Shown here one piece after another: positions 11,301 to 17,302 of a stretch of 32,562 nucleotides of DNA; position 1 is the first letter of the stretch, and each line of letters opens with the position of its first letter. The stretch covers positions 1 through 32,562 of the forward strand of contig JAAHFP010000060.1 in the NCBI GenBank assembly GCA_010672925.1, written 5' to 3'. Source of the DNA: Symploca sp. SIO1C2. Its GTDB lineage: Bacteria > Cyanobacteriota > Cyanobacteriia > Cyanobacteriales > Coleofasciculaceae. Under the pieces are notes generated by a model that saw only the letters and a program-made list of their open reading frames with translations, was not told the origin of the DNA and made no database searches. A program made the translations under genes and the position numbers.

Positions 11301-11689
11301 AGGGTAGGTAGTGGATTGTGAGAGAGTCGGGGTTGATCTGCCTGGGGGTATTTTTGCTGAGGTAGCGGTTGGGGTGAGGGGGCTGAGGTCTGCTTAGTAT
11401 ATTTGTGATTATCTAGTACAACATTTTGTGTAATGTAGTCTGCTAAAGCATTCAGTGTAGTTAACTCCTCAAAAAACTGACGGATGGAAATTTGAACACC
11501 GTAGTTATCCTTGATTTTTGTGATTGCTTGCATCACTGTAATGGAGTCTGCCCCAATTTCTAAAAGAGAGGCATTGACATCCAATTGTTCAGAATCATTA
11601 AAGCCTAATAATTCAGAGATTTGTGAACGAATCTCTTGAAGAATCTGCTCCTGTCGCTCGAATCGGTTTCCTGACTGCTGTATGTTCAT
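1..11689 (-). CDS. Hybrid NRPS with ACP, aminotransferase and monooxygenase; 3' end outside window
   Basis: The frame opens at ATG 11689 and stays open to the left edge (3,896 codons, incomplete). Domains by approximate residue: ACP 10-85 (GADSI, phosphopantetheine Ser49); Pro/Gln-rich linker; class III (GSA-type) aminotransferase 285-705 with PLP lysine near K551 in YGKVVGGG; luciferase-like FMN monooxygenase of the MupA/Atu3671 type 780-1105; C1 1145-1570 (HHILIDG at 1281); A1 1600-2080; PCP1 (LGGHSL, Ser2152); C2 2240-2670 (HHIACDG); A2 2700-3215; PCP2 (Ser3286); C3 3375-3800; A3 start. A1 pocket residues read D-F-W-N-I-G-M-V-H, the classic threonine code. A2 reads D-V-Q-I-I-G-Q-L-V, which I cannot assign. 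Inferred role: aminate and oxidise a beta-ketoacyl chain on the ACP, then couple it to Thr and further residues. No epimerase domain is visible. It starts 59 bp after the KS-AT-TE gene, so probably one operon. Confidence 0.95.
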   Translation of the reverse strand, partial: MNIQQSGNRFERQEQILQEIRSQISELLGFNDSEQLDVNASLLEIGADSITVMQAITKIKDNYGVQISIRQFFEELTTLNALADYITQNVVLDNHKYTKQTSAPSPQPLPQQKYPQADQPRLSHNPLPTLQTRQEASSVSRFQPLKGTSKGTSDNPLSQVMHKQLEVMSQQLALLQMTGRPLGYSGDESSSNVAPLTPEARVATQTTQPGQSNGKISNSQAKNSLVVSAQPANHSPVSAQPANQTPTKKSATPTVTSPAELRRPPIRGLNEQQQAHLKALSDRYIQRTKTSKQQVQTYRPLLADSRASVGFRPSTKEMLYPLVADRSQGAYVWDVDGNKYVDLTMGQGVLLFGHQPDFIMEALHQQMDLGLQLHPRHHLVGAVAELICELTGVERVCFTNSGTEAVMTAIRLARAATGRDKIAIFSGAYHGHGDSSLIRREESKGRWRSVGMSAGIPAGVAADVVVLDYDSPTAIDFLRTQGHELAAVLVEPVQSNKPKLQPRQFLQQLRQVTQEVGTLLVLDEIITGFRSHPGGIQALFGVQADIVTYGKVVGGGMPIGIVAGRAQYLDHIDGGMWNYGDNSFPQVERTFFGGTFCMHPLAMAAAYAVLQHLKEAGSSLQESLNQKVANLATTLNNFFQEEEVPIGVEYFSSFFIFTFTLNLDPFFAHLVEKGVYVWEWRKCFISTAHSDADLEFIIQSVKETIWEMRAGGFFQKKTEPVLKAQTTRDIPPQTSTSQPSAIASVPVMAKEGSSKPGLWQKSTTTPVNQTGNQPNLANLTAAGQVQFSLFYFGNYNSEYASDKYHLLFEGVCFADQNDFSAVWLPERHFHRFGGFSPDPALLCAALAQATQNTQLRAGSVVLPLHHPVRVAEQWSVVDNLSQGRVGIAFASGWHVNDFVLAPEAFGNHRELTFQNIEVVQRLWRGEAVQLPNGRGEPVEVNIFPRPMQTELPIWLTIVSNPDTYRQAGSMGAGVLTNLMTQSIDTLAQNIQIYRQALVEQGYTSNHGKVTVLLHTFITESDLDQARQQARQPMCDYMTASVNLFKNMLKNQGLASDLDEMSDDDRAFILEKGYNRYVENSALIGTPQSCKVIVDRLMAIGVDEIACLIDFGIEDDLVIQNLSNINTLRQYYEELDKGAASQSATSQQIEVPLTQAQKQLWLLEQLGQNAALAYIDSACLEVHGLLQIDVMQQVLQVLIERHTALRTRILPDGQMQEILPSVSLELPIIDFSSFTGLAQTHKLNAWIDETFRQPFELSQAPLFQIYLLKLAEQRHQLVFKTHHILIDGWSLGVIVKEMGSLYSAYCQNQLHKLQVPMQFGEYVAWQTQQLDTEAWSAQKQYWLKQFAGSVPILNLPTDRPRPGMMSHQSGQQRYTIKASLAQAIKRIGNKQGCTLLMTLLGAYKVLLSRLSGDREIVVGIPTTGRSLAGSQSLVAYCTHLLPIRSEINPDLTFAEYLKSVRSNLLDAYDHPDYPFADLIDQLGLKRDLSRPVLLSTTFNLDAPWDLPDIEGLEIIRLPSPKIPALYDIHLNVTEVAGEFLLDCSYNLDILDGSTIQRWLHHFEVLLGAIATDPHQKVSQLALLNDHERQQILQQCQGEALELPPLTLHQLFEAQVEQTPEAIAVVFEEQKLSYRELNERANQLAHHLRRLGVEPDVLVGICVERSLEMLVGLLGILKAGGAYVPIDPSYPEARLHFILEDTQLPILITCGQFQSKLSTPQRQVVDLDVDQEVISQQPYNNLPCHTTDQHLAYVIYTSGSTGTPKGVLIEHRQVTRLFAATEPWYQFNCRDVWTLFHAFTFDFSVWELWGALLYGGRLIIVPFWVSRAPEAFYNLLIQENVTVLNQTPSAFQQLMNFAVTSNKTHSFKLRWIIFGGEALQPASLKPWCDHYGTHHPQLVNMYGITETTVHVTYCPLQVTDLNQSTSKIGTAIPDLQVYVLDREKQPVPIGVPGELYVGGAGVARGYLNRPELTAERFMANPFGEGRLYKTGDLARYLPDGNIEYLGRIDHQVKIRGFRIELGEIEAILTQYSLVKQAITIVHEFADGDQRLVAYFVSQDNVPLQTQVLRQYLQERLPAYMLPSLFVPLEALPLTANGKVARKALPDPTYSLQNEETYIAPRHPVEGILVWLWQQLLEIEPIGVNDDFLGLGGHSLKATQMISRVNQIFGVNWSIKIVFEVPTLGQLASKLLEEPHVLGGMVQIEQFCAQLEQSETLSLADIPTLVGVRGLAVADVLALQPRENKNDPPPLSFAQQRLWFLEQMGLTGNAYHMPLVLRMRGELRPSALEQSLNQLVNRHEVLRTTFVEIEGTPIQVIGEPFTLELLTVDLSRFSPAEQWVQLEQLLQQENQQLFNLEQDYPIRTKLFQLSRREHVLLILLHHIACDGWSLTVLVKELSSLYEGALLEKPPTLSELPVQYADFAVWQKQWLQAEELEIQLTYWKQKLQGLLPLQLPTDHPRPAIETFQGARQAIEFSASLSSQIQQLSQGSGATLFMTLLAAFKVLLFRYSGQDAIAVGSPIANRNRNEIEGLIGFFVNSLVMYSDLSGNPSFNEVLTRVRQTALEAYAHQDLPFEKLVEELQPERSLNQHPLFQVLFAFQQQEAMVPSFSLPNLEVDWYQEAEVEVTVRFDLELHLWLDGEELKGFCAYNRDLFEAATIERMLGHYQNLLSVIVANPQQQISSLPMMSAPEQQQILVEWNQTHTDYPKDLCIHHLFEAQAQKNPNDVAVVFEDQSLSYSQLNAKANQLAHYLHDQGVKPNQLVGICVERSLEMVVGVLGILKAGGAYVPLDPSYPQERLDYMIEDAQVLLLLTQESLAPQLSSVELPLFCLDTDWQKLRELSQNNPPSQLQSKDLAYVIYTSGSTGKPKGVAMGQAALVNLILWQCQITTIKHKPGERKNELADAETRGRGDAENGNSTQNFVNPHGLTTLQFAPISFDVSFQEIFSTWCGGGTLVLCPESVRRDPQELLQLLVKAQIERIILPCVALQQLAESASQMGITPKTLRELITGGEQLQITPAITNWLSQMPECHLQNQYGPSESHLVTAFNLTGEMSSWPLLPPIGRPIDNSQIYLLDRAGQLVPVGVTGELYIGGVSIAQGYWNKPELTAERFIANPFGEGRLYKTGDLARYLPDGNIEYLGRIDHQVKIRGFRIELGEIEAVLAQHPLVKQAVTTVHEFADGDKRLVAYFVSQDNAPLQTQVLRQYLQERLPAYMVPSFFVLLETPPLTPSGKVARKALPEPTYLLQNEETYLAPRHPVEGILVWLWQQLLEIKPIGVNDDFFGLGGHSLKATQMISRVNQIFGVNWSVRMVFEVPTLGQLASKLLEEPRVLGGMVQIEQLCAQLEQSETLSLADIPTLVGVQGLAVADGLALQPRENKTDPAPLSFAQQRLWFLDKMGLTGNAYHMPLVLRMRGELRSSALEQSLNQLVNRHEVLRTTFVEIEGTPIQVIGQPFILELPTVDLSGFSPAERWVQLEQLLQQENQQLFNLEQDPPIRIKLFQLSPREHMLSILLHHIACDGWSMTVLAQELSANYQAALLNQPSTLVALPIQYADFAAWQRQWLERETLYTQLSYWKEKLQDLSPLSLPTDHPRPPIESFNGASHLLNITAPLTAQLKHLSQQAGATLFMTLLAAFKVLLSRYSGQDAIAVGSPIANRNRNEIEGLIGFFVNSLVMYSDLSGNPSFNEVLSQVRQTALEAYAHQDLPFEKLVEELQPERSLNHHPLFQVLFAFQQQEAMVPSFSLPNLEVDCYQEAEVEMTVRFDLELHLWLDGEELKGFCAYNRDLFEAATIERMLGHYQNLLSAIVANPQQQISSLPMMSAPEQQQILVEWNQTHTDYPTNQCIHHLFEVQAQKTPNDVAVVFEDQSLSYSQLNAKANQLAHYLHDQGVKPNQLVGI
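2957..2988. repeat. Four 8-bp tandem repeats (CTCCGCGT) inside A2
   Basis: Four copies of an 8-mer (CTCCGCGT, third copy CCCCGCGT) lie in coding sequence between the A3 (TSGSTG) and A4 (FDVSFQE) motifs of the second A domain. They encode a charged low-complexity stretch including ADAETRGRGDAEN. NRPS A domains usually have only about ten residues between the preceding helix and the LQFAPISFD strand; here there are about 39, so an in-frame insertion of roughly 25-30 codons is likely. From memory, similar GC-rich short repeats are common between genes in filamentous cyanobacteria. Confidence 0.7.
3403..5774 (-). repeat. Duplicated NRPS module block, copy 1 (right)
   Basis: Partner of 1-2372. 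Similarity stops sharply just upstream of the conserved ELTAERF segment of the A domain (about 5774 and 2372), so the specificity-determining A-domain core lies outside the near-identical block. The patch about 4222-4532 is divergent from its counterpart. The pattern suggests tandem module duplication followed by A-core exchange or gene conversion. Confidence 0.9.
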
Positions 11690-11748
11690 AAATCTAAATT
11701 CACAATATTCCGATTAAATATATATAGATTGATTGTCACCCTAATTAT

Positions 11749-14700
11749 TTAAGGGACAGTAAAAGTCGTAATCAATTGATTTAAGGTTTCACCCATAGAA
11801 GTTAAAATTGAATTTTTATTTCTCCTCACGAAAGAGTTGTGTTGGCCATGGAACATGTGTAGTTTGAACTGGTTATGGGTGTAATGATGCCAATGAGACA
11901 GCTCTTCTTCAAGAACCTCCTGATCCTCTAGCCCTCCAAAAGCCGAAATAGAGCAGTTCAACGGCTGATTTTGGGAGTAGTTCTGTTGATAACTCAGGAG
12001 TAATGGGAGATCTGCCTGTAGACGAGTCTCTAAAAGTTCTGTTAGTTGCCGATCCTCTGCCAAATGAGGAGGAACTTCCAGCCGCCCTAGAAAACTACTG
12101 AGCAAGGTGTCTGGGGAAATAGTTCGCATTTCTTCGAGATGGTCAAGCAAGATGTTCGGTGGCCAAGCTGTACTTACAAACAGATGCAACGGGTTCATCT
12201 CGTACTGTTGGTTTAAAAGATGAGCAAGCTCAAAGGCAATCAATGCTCCTAAACTTTGCCCCCAAATAGCAAAGGGTTTATCCTGGTAAGCAGTAAATAC
12301 TCCTGCTAGAACTTGAACCGCTGATAAAAAGCTCGAGAAAGGCTGTTCTGAACCACTGCCTTCCCGACCTGGTAATTCTATCGGGACGATTTCAATTTGG
12401 GGTGGTAAATACTCTGACCAATCGGAGAATGTATAGGCGGAGCCTCCCAACTCGTGCAAACAGAAGAGTCGCAGAGTTGTTTCTGAGCGCGGTTTGTGAT
12501 AAGCAATCAGGTTTGGGAAACAGGGGTGTGGAGTGGGAAAAGGCTGCTGCCAAGTAATTTCCAGTTCCTGCTGTTGCCAGAGTTCCAGTTGCTGAGACAT
12601 GACGTTGAGCTGATGCAAAATGATGTCAGCATGTTGGTTGATGTCTGAACCGTCGAGGGATTGTCTTGAGGAGATGGCAGGATTTGCCGCCATGCCCATT
12701 TGCTGCTCCGGAACCACCGGGTTTGATGGTGGTGGCAATTCAACTGGTTCAATTGGGTCAGTCGTAGGCTCCAACATTATGGTTTGGGGCTGCGTTGCTC
12801 TCCTGGTTTGCTCAAGCTTTTTTGTTACCGCCTCGTTCCAGTAACGCTTGCGCTGGAATGGGTAGGTGGGCAGGGAGATTTTCTGATGCCCATAACCTTG
12901 ATAAAAGCCTGACCAATCAATCCTTACGCCTCTGACATACAATTGAGCTAAACTTCGCAACAGAATCTGCCAGTCGCTCCCTTGTTTCGGATATAAGCTG
13001 GGCAGCCAGAGGGAATGTTTAATTGAAACACAGTGCTGTCCCATCCCCAACAAAATGGGTTTTGGCCCCAACTCCAGGAAGATGTTGTAGCCTTGCTCAG
13101 CTAAGGTCTTCATACTCTGAGCAAATTGAATTGGCTGGCTTACATGCTTCACCCAATAAGCTGCGGTGGCAATCTGGTCTGTTGCTAGTTTTCCAGTCAC
13201 ATTGGAAATAATGGGAAGATGAGGAGTTTGATAGTTAATTTGCTCTGCAACTGCAAGAAACTCGGCAAGCATCGGTTCCATCAAGACAGAGTGGAAGGCA
13301 TGGGAAACCTTCAGGATAGTGACCTTGAGCCCCTTGGCTTCACAGGTGCAAATCACCTGATTCATCTCATCGTACAATCCTGCAATAACGGTGTTCTCTG
13401 GCCCATTGACGGCAGCAATTGAGACTGTCTCAACTCCTACAGATTGCAGGATCTCCCCAATCGTCCCGGCATCCGTCATGACTGCTGCCATTGCGCCACC
13501 TGCTGGCAAGGCTTGCATCAGGCGACCCCTCGCAGCAATCAGTTTTAAGCCATCTTCTAGGCTAAAAACCCCAGCAAGACAAGCGGCAACATATTCGCCA
13601 ATGCTGTGACCCAGGACAATATCAGGGGTAATTCCCCAAGATTGCCAAAGGATGGCAAGGGCATACTCTAGGGCAAATAGGCATGGTTGAGTATAAGCTG
13701 TCTCATGAATAGGAGAATTCTCACCTTCAGAGGGAAACAGGACTTCTAATAGAGGTAACTCCAGATGTTCTCTGAGGATTTCGGCACAGGTATTGATGGT
13801 TTGTTGGAATTTTGGTTGTGTTTCATAGAGTACCTGACCCATCCGAATATCTTGACAACCTTGACCGGTGAAGAGATAGGCTAACTTGGAAGGATTACCT
13901 GGGGAGCGATCGCTAATAATAATGTCTGGTACTTTTTCACCATTCTGGTAGTGCTGTAGTTTTTTCTCCAGCTCTTGTGTATTTGAGGCTACAATAGCAC
14001 AGCGATAGGCAAAGTGAGTGCGACCGGCACTGGCGGTATAGCAGACATCCTTCAAGGCTAGGTTTGGGTAGGTTTTGAGGTGTTGCTGATAAGTGCTAAC
14101 CAAATCCTGTAATCCTGGCTCCGTCTTGGCTGATAGGGGTAACAGATTCAGTGGTTGATTGACATAAGTTTCTTCTGAAATAGGTGGTAATGGTGCTTCC
14201 TCTACTATGACATGGGCATTTGTGCCACCAATGCCAAACGAACTAATTCCTGCTCGACGCGGGATGATACAGCATTTTGCTCTGCTATGGGGTACATTTG
14301 ATCCCCCTAAATCCCCCTTATTAAGGGGGACTTTTGTCTGGTTAGTGTACTTTATTACAGGGCAAAGCGCTGTATCCCCTGCTTTTGTTGCTCGTACTTC
14401 CCATTTTTTTGTGCTATCTATGATATAAAACGGGCTGTCCTTCAAATTTATACGTGGGTTAAGCTTCTGGAAATTAGCTAATGTTGGCAATTTTTGATGT
14501 TGCAATGCTAAGAGAACTTTAATTAGCCCAGCGATACCAGCTGCCCCCTCTAAATGTCCAATATTCGTTTTTACTGTTCCCAAGCCACAATAGGGCTGAT
14601 CTCCTATCTGGGGAGCTTGATGCTGAAATTGTCTAAAAGCTCGTTTAAGGGCATTAATTTCAATTGGATCCCCCAAGGGAGTACCAGTGCCATGGGTTTC

Positions 14701-15615
14701 AATATAAGAAATTGTAGACGGATGAATATTAGCTTGCTCAATGGCCTCTTTAACAACCTGAGACTGAGCATAGACATTGGGAGATGTTAATGTTCTCGCT
14801 TTTCCTCCGTGATTAACTGCACTACTTTTAATGACACCATATATTCGATCTTTATCTTTAACAGCTTGCTCCAAGGGCTTTAAAAGAACAAATCCCGCAC
14901 CTTCTCCACGACAATAGCCATCTGCCCGACTATCAAAGCTCTTACAGGGACCTGTTGCCGATAACATACCTAGCTGACTAAATTGAATGTATCTTGCTGG
15001 AGTGAATATAAGACTAACTCCACCGGCCAAGGCTACATGGGACTCTTGGAATAAAATCGAGTTTGCTGCATAATGTAGTGCCACTAATGAGCTGGAACAA
15101 GCCGTATCTATTGTCAAACTTGGACCATGAAAATTGAGAAAATTAGAAATCCTGTTGGGCAACATACAAGCCCAAGTTCCGGTTCCAGAATATCCATCTA
15201 CTAGCTCTACATCACTATTTTGAAATAGATCATAATCATAATTACATGCACCAATAAATACACCAACTTTTTGTCCGGCAAGCTGTGTTGGAGAATAGCC
15301 AGCGTCCTCAATACAACTCCAACTTAGCTCAAGCATTAACCGCTGTTGTGGATCTATACTTTCTGCTTCCTTAGGTGAAGTATTAAAAAAATGGGCGTCA
15401 AAGCCCTCAGGTTCATCAATACATCCTGCCCACTTACTAATACTTTTATGGGGAGTATTTTGGGTATTAGAGTAATATTTTTCAGTATCCCATTTTTGAG
15501 AGCTAATTTCCTGTATTGCACTAATTCCCATCTCAATATTATTCCAGAATTGTTGATGGCTGTTAGCACCTGGGAATTTGCAGCTCATCCCCACCACTGC
15601 TATGTCAAATGCCAT
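11749..15615 (-). CDS. PKS protein, KS-AT-thioesterase, no ACP
   Basis: 1,288 residues. KS about 1-475: Cys173 in DTACSSS, His308 in HGTGTPLGDP, His354 in KTNIGH. AT about 575-870: Ser671 in GHSIGE, and HAFHS at 773, which predicts malonyl-CoA. A KS-AT adaptor and post-AT segment (LPTYPFQRKRYW) runs to about 926, followed by a Pro/Gln-rich linker. A type II-like (GrsT/RifR) thioesterase fills about 1045-1285, with Ser1121 in WGQSLG and probable His1259 in GQHNSF. There is no KR, DH or ACP. The next gene begins with an ACP, so the extension module is probably split across the two proteins. The missing KR fits the downstream aminotransferase, which needs a beta-ketone. Codons 414-450 are a MITE insertion in the KS. 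ATG 15615 begins at the normal KS N-terminus (FDIAVVGMSCKFPGA). Confidence 0.95.
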   Translation of the reverse strand: MAFDIAVVGMSCKFPGANSHQQFWNNIEMGISAIQEISSQKWDTEKYYSNTQNTPHKSISKWAGCIDEPEGFDAHFFNTSPKEAESIDPQQRLMLELSWSCIEDAGYSPTQLAGQKVGVFIGACNYDYDLFQNSDVELVDGYSGTGTWACMLPNRISNFLNFHGPSLTIDTACSSSLVALHYAANSILFQESHVALAGGVSLIFTPARYIQFSQLGMLSATGPCKSFDSRADGYCRGEGAGFVLLKPLEQAVKDKDRIYGVIKSSAVNHGGKARTLTSPNVYAQSQVVKEAIEQANIHPSTISYIETHGTGTPLGDPIEINALKRAFRQFQHQAPQIGDQPYCGLGTVKTNIGHLEGAAGIAGLIKVLLALQHQKLPTLANFQKLNPRINLKDSPFYIIDSTKKWEVRATKAGDTALCPVIKYTNQTKVPLNKGDLGGSNVPHSRAKCCIIPRRAGISSFGIGGTNAHVIVEEAPLPPISEETYVNQPLNLLPLSAKTEPGLQDLVSTYQQHLKTYPNLALKDVCYTASAGRTHFAYRCAIVASNTQELEKKLQHYQNGEKVPDIIISDRSPGNPSKLAYLFTGQGCQDIRMGQVLYETQPKFQQTINTCAEILREHLELPLLEVLFPSEGENSPIHETAYTQPCLFALEYALAILWQSWGITPDIVLGHSIGEYVAACLAGVFSLEDGLKLIAARGRLMQALPAGGAMAAVMTDAGTIGEILQSVGVETVSIAAVNGPENTVIAGLYDEMNQVICTCEAKGLKVTILKVSHAFHSVLMEPMLAEFLAVAEQINYQTPHLPIISNVTGKLATDQIATAAYWVKHVSQPIQFAQSMKTLAEQGYNIFLELGPKPILLGMGQHCVSIKHSLWLPSLYPKQGSDWQILLRSLAQLYVRGVRIDWSGFYQGYGHQKISLPTYPFQRKRYWNEAVTKKLEQTRRATQPQTIMLEPTTDPIEPVELPPPSNPVVPEQQMGMAANPAISSRQSLDGSDINQHADIILHQLNVMSQQLELWQQQELEITWQQPFPTPHPCFPNLIAYHKPRSETTLRLFCLHELGGSAYTFSDWSEYLPPQIEIVPIELPGREGSGSEQPFSSFLSAVQVLAGVFTAYQDKPFAIWGQSLGALIAFELAHLLNQQYEMNPLHLFVSTAWPPNILLDHLEEMRTISPDTLLSSFLGRLEVPPHLAEDRQLTELLETRLQADLPLLLSYQQNYSQNQPLNCSISAFGGLEDQEVLEEELSHWHHYTHNQFKLHMFHGQHNSFVRRNKNSILTSMGETLNQLITTFTVP
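14266..14376. mobile_element. 111-bp MITE inserted in frame in the KS domain
   Basis: The ends are inverted repeats matching at 15 of 18 bases: gatacagcattttgctct at 14266-14283 and agggcaaagcgctgtatc at 14359-14376. The centre holds a hairpin, ccccctt-att-aaggggg, at 14313-14329. 111 bp equals 37 codons, and the frame stays open. Removing it leaves WEVRATKAGIPRRAGISSFG, a normal-length KS C-terminal junction. A target duplication is not clear. The ATCCCCCTAAATCCCCCTT core resembles a repeat I recall as widespread in filamentous cyanobacteria. Confidence 0.85.
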
Positions 15616-15717
15616 ATTTTTTCATCCGGTTATGATATTGTTACCACCTATTAAACACAGGTCAGGGTAAGTTGTCAATTTTTTTTTACTCACAATACCA
15701 TGACGGCCAAAAGCTTC

Positions 15718-17112
15718 TTACTCTGGTTCTTGTTTAGTCTGAGAGGGAGCAAAAGTAAGCTCTTGTGTTTTTAAATAGAAACGTATGCTAAACAGGCAGC
15801 CAGTTAAGATCAACCCTGCACTTCTACCAATTAGGAGTCCTGTACCCTTTAAGTCACAGTAAAATGCCAAGAAACATGCTGTACCAAGACCAACAATGTT
15901 CTGAGAGAGCATATTCCACAAAAAGGGTATCTTAGTGTCCTTTAATCCTTGTAGAGCAGCTATAGAAACAGTATCAATCTCATTGAAAACTTGTAAAAGT
16001 GTAACAATAGTTAAGTAGATAATAGCTAGATCAAAGGTTTGAAAATCGACTTCTGTTTGAGGGTGGAGAAAAAATGAAACAATTTGCTTTTTCTCAAGAG
16101 CCACCAACAAACAACCAATGATTCCTGTGCCTGCACCTATTGCAATACCAGTAAATCCAGAACGCCTAACTGCTTTAGTCTCGTCCGCGCCATACATTTG
16201 ACCCACTCTACTTACAGTAGCCTGACCAATACCATTACCAATATTGGTCATTACAGTTACCATCTGGCCAGCAACCCGATATGCTGCCAGTGTAACAGTA
16301 CCAAAGTAACCAAATAAGTAGATGACTACCATACCAGCACCAACTGCAGTCAAGTAATTAGCACCAATAGGCCATCCAATTTGAATAATCTCGAGCAAGA
16401 TTGCTGAGTCAAATTGCGGAACTTGCTTCAGCAATTGATATTCTTGTAAACCTTTGCTGAAGGCAACAAAGATCAGGGCAAGCAAAAATTCAACAACCCA
16501 AACCAATGTTGTTGCCCAACCAATACCAGCAAGACCTAATGCTGGAATGCCAAACTTTCCGAAAGCAAATATATAGTTAGCAATTAAGTTAAAAACTAGA
16601 CTCCATACCGCGATAGCAGTAATCAGCTTAGGCTTGTTAATAGAAATTAGAACATTTTTCAAAACTTCATAGGCCAAACAAGCTGGGAGTCCCCAGAGGG
16701 CTGCTCTCATATAATCCCGTGCCAGTTGAATCAGGGCTTCTTGTTGACCCAAGTAATGCATATAGGTGGGCAAATTCCAGAGAACCAGCATAATTGCTAG
16801 TGCTAATGCAATCGCCAGCCAAAATCCTTGAGCAACAGTACTTTGTAATTTCTGTTGGTCCTTTGCTCCCCAAGCGATTGCCGCTACCACACCTACGGCA
16901 GAAATTGAATAGATACCAACAAATTCAAAGAAGATTACTGTACTACTCCCCAGTCCTCCTCCTGCAAGAGTCTGACTACCAAAAATACCCATTGTCCAGG
17001 TATCGGTCATGATGATGCCAGATTGTATTAGGTTAGCCAGACTCAAGGGAGCAGCTAAAGTCAGACAAGCCCTAATTTCTTGATAAATATCAGAATGTAA
17101 AAACTTGCTCAT
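15718..17112 (-). CDS. MATE-family multidrug/natural-product efflux protein
   Basis: About 464 residues from ATG 17112, with about 12 hydrophobic membrane segments and the two-lobe MATE pattern (LAAPLSLANLIQSG near the start; VAGQMVTVMTNIGNGIGQATVSRVGQ at the start of lobe two, shown here only as the region about residues 275-300). These transporters exchange Na+ or H+ for organic substrates in the plasma membrane. The frame also opens at TTG 17142, 10 codons earlier. I prefer the ATG because the MATE N-terminus follows it directly and neither site has a clear Shine-Dalgarno. It ends 102 bp before the KS-AT-TE gene on the same strand, so export of the pathway product is a reasonable inference. 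Confidence 0.9.
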   Translation of the reverse strand: MSKFLHSDIYQEIRACLTLAAPLSLANLIQSGIIMTDTWTMGIFGSQTLAGGGLGSSTVIFFEFVGIYSISAVGVVAAIAWGAKDQQKLQSTVAQGFWLAIALALAIMLVLWNLPTYMHYLGQQEALIQLARDYMRAALWGLPACLAYEVLKNVLISINKPKLITAIAVWSLVFNLIANYIFAFGKFGIPALGLAGIGWATTLVWVVEFLLALIFVAFSKGLQEYQLLKQVPQFDSAILLEIIQIGWPIGANYLTAVGAGMVVIYLFGYFGTVTLAAYRVAGQMVTVMTNIGNGIGQATVSRVGQMYGADETKAVRRSGFTGIAIGAGTGIIGCLLVALEKKQIVSFFLHPQTEVDFQTFDLAIIYLTIVTLLQVFNEIDTVSIAALQGLKDTKIPFLWNMLSQNIVGLGTACFLAFYCDLKGTGLLIGRSAGLILTGCLFSIRFYLKTQELTFAPSQTKQEPE

Positions 17113-17302
17113 AAATGAGCTTGAGGTGTTTGTCTCAGTCAAGGCAGTTTTAATGAGTGATGTATTAATCTCTGATCACTATCTATGGGACAATGATTCG
17201 GAGTTAATATATCACCCAAAATTTCGACAGTCAATATCAAACAAATCATCAAGAAAATGTCCTAACTACCTCTGCCATTGATTTTTCCTAACAAGCCAAA
17301 CC

